NCBI GenBank assembly: GCA_020722165.1
Contig: DYLI01000032.1
Coordinates: forward strand, 8,569 to 14,687
Direction of reading: 5' to 3'
Source of the DNA: Halothiobacillus neapolitanus
GTDB taxonomy: Bacteria; Pseudomonadota; Gammaproteobacteria; Halothiobacillales; Halothiobacillaceae
Length of the DNA stretch: 6,119 nt
The notes under the pieces were generated by a model. That model was not told where the DNA came from. It saw nothing but the letters and a program-made list of their open reading frames with translations, and did not search any database. Below are positions 6,024 through 6,119 of the stretch, piece by piece (position 1 is the first letter of the stretch; every line of letters begins with the position of its first letter). A program made the position numbers and the translations under genes.

Positions 6024-6119
6024 TTACCACTTGGGATACGCAGCAGTAATACCTGGGTTGCCTTCCATGCCGATCAGCTTCGGTGTGTTCAGTTCCACCT
6101 TGGTGATGTGCTTCTTGGA
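6024..6119 (-). CDS. soxB: SoxB thiosulfohydrolase, C-terminal 31 residues only (5' part outside window)
   Basis: The - strand frame is open from the window edge to TAA (6026-6024). The C-terminal residues include KVELNTPKLIGMEGNPGI, which matches the conserved tail of SoxB proteins as I remember it (…LNxPKLIGVxGNPG…), followed by TAAYPKW. SoxB is a periplasmic dimanganese enzyme that hydrolyses the terminal sulfate from the SoxYZ-bound sulfur carrier during thiosulfate oxidation. All catalytic residues lie outside the window, so the call rests on the tail motif plus the SoxD-like cytochrome at the other end of the window. A strong terminator follows it. Confidence 0.72.
   Translation of the reverse strand, partial: SKKHITKVELNTPKLIGMEGNPGITAAYPKW

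Overview
The window most likely comes from a chemolithotrophic, sulfur-oxidising proteobacterium (beta- or gammaproteobacterial in character). Both edges carry pieces of thiosulfate/sulfite oxidation genes. At the left is the 3' part of a SoxD/SorB-type periplasmic c-type cytochrome on the + strand. At the right are the last 31 codons of what looks like soxB on the - strand. The two point toward each other, with about 5.4 kb of unrelated genes between them.

Layout. 2-580: cytochrome c, 5' end outside the window, followed by a 12-bp imperfect palindrome and a strong intrinsic terminator (655-685). 686-1176: a non-coding repeat region holding a 138-bp MITE-like element with 13-bp terminal inverted repeats (726-863), two ~100-bp copies of a palindromic intergenic repeat (about 867-974 and 1031-1138), and a pair of inverted arms of a third repeat family (998-1020 and 1151-1173) that bracket the second copy. 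1177-3954 (-): an intact 925-codon MmeI-family Type IIL (Type IIG) restriction-modification enzyme, nuclease and N6-adenine methyltransferase in one chain. 4001-4203 (-): a tRNA-Leu(CAG) gene with encoded CCA, its own promoter with a GC-rich discriminator, and an intrinsic terminator. 4300-5876 (+): a two-gene unit with 1-base overlap, folB (dihydroneopterin aldolase) and a MidA/NDUFAF7-like SAM-dependent methyltransferase. 5961-5987: terminator serving soxB. 6024-6119 (-): soxB 3' end.

How the parts work together. The sox pieces belong to sulfur-compound oxidation in the periplasm. folB and tRNA-Leu are housekeeping genes, and the MidA homologue is probably one too. The MmeI-like enzyme is the one clear accessory (defence) gene. 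It sits between a tRNA terminator and a repeat cluster, a setting typical of acquired restriction genes, though no attachment-site duplication was found. Aligned by eye with MmeI (from memory), its target-recognition residues suggest a changed specificity at base 3 (TCGRAC rather than TCCRAC), a testable prediction. I did not find a new multi-gene system; the most rewarding features are this specificity prediction and the nested repeat architecture.
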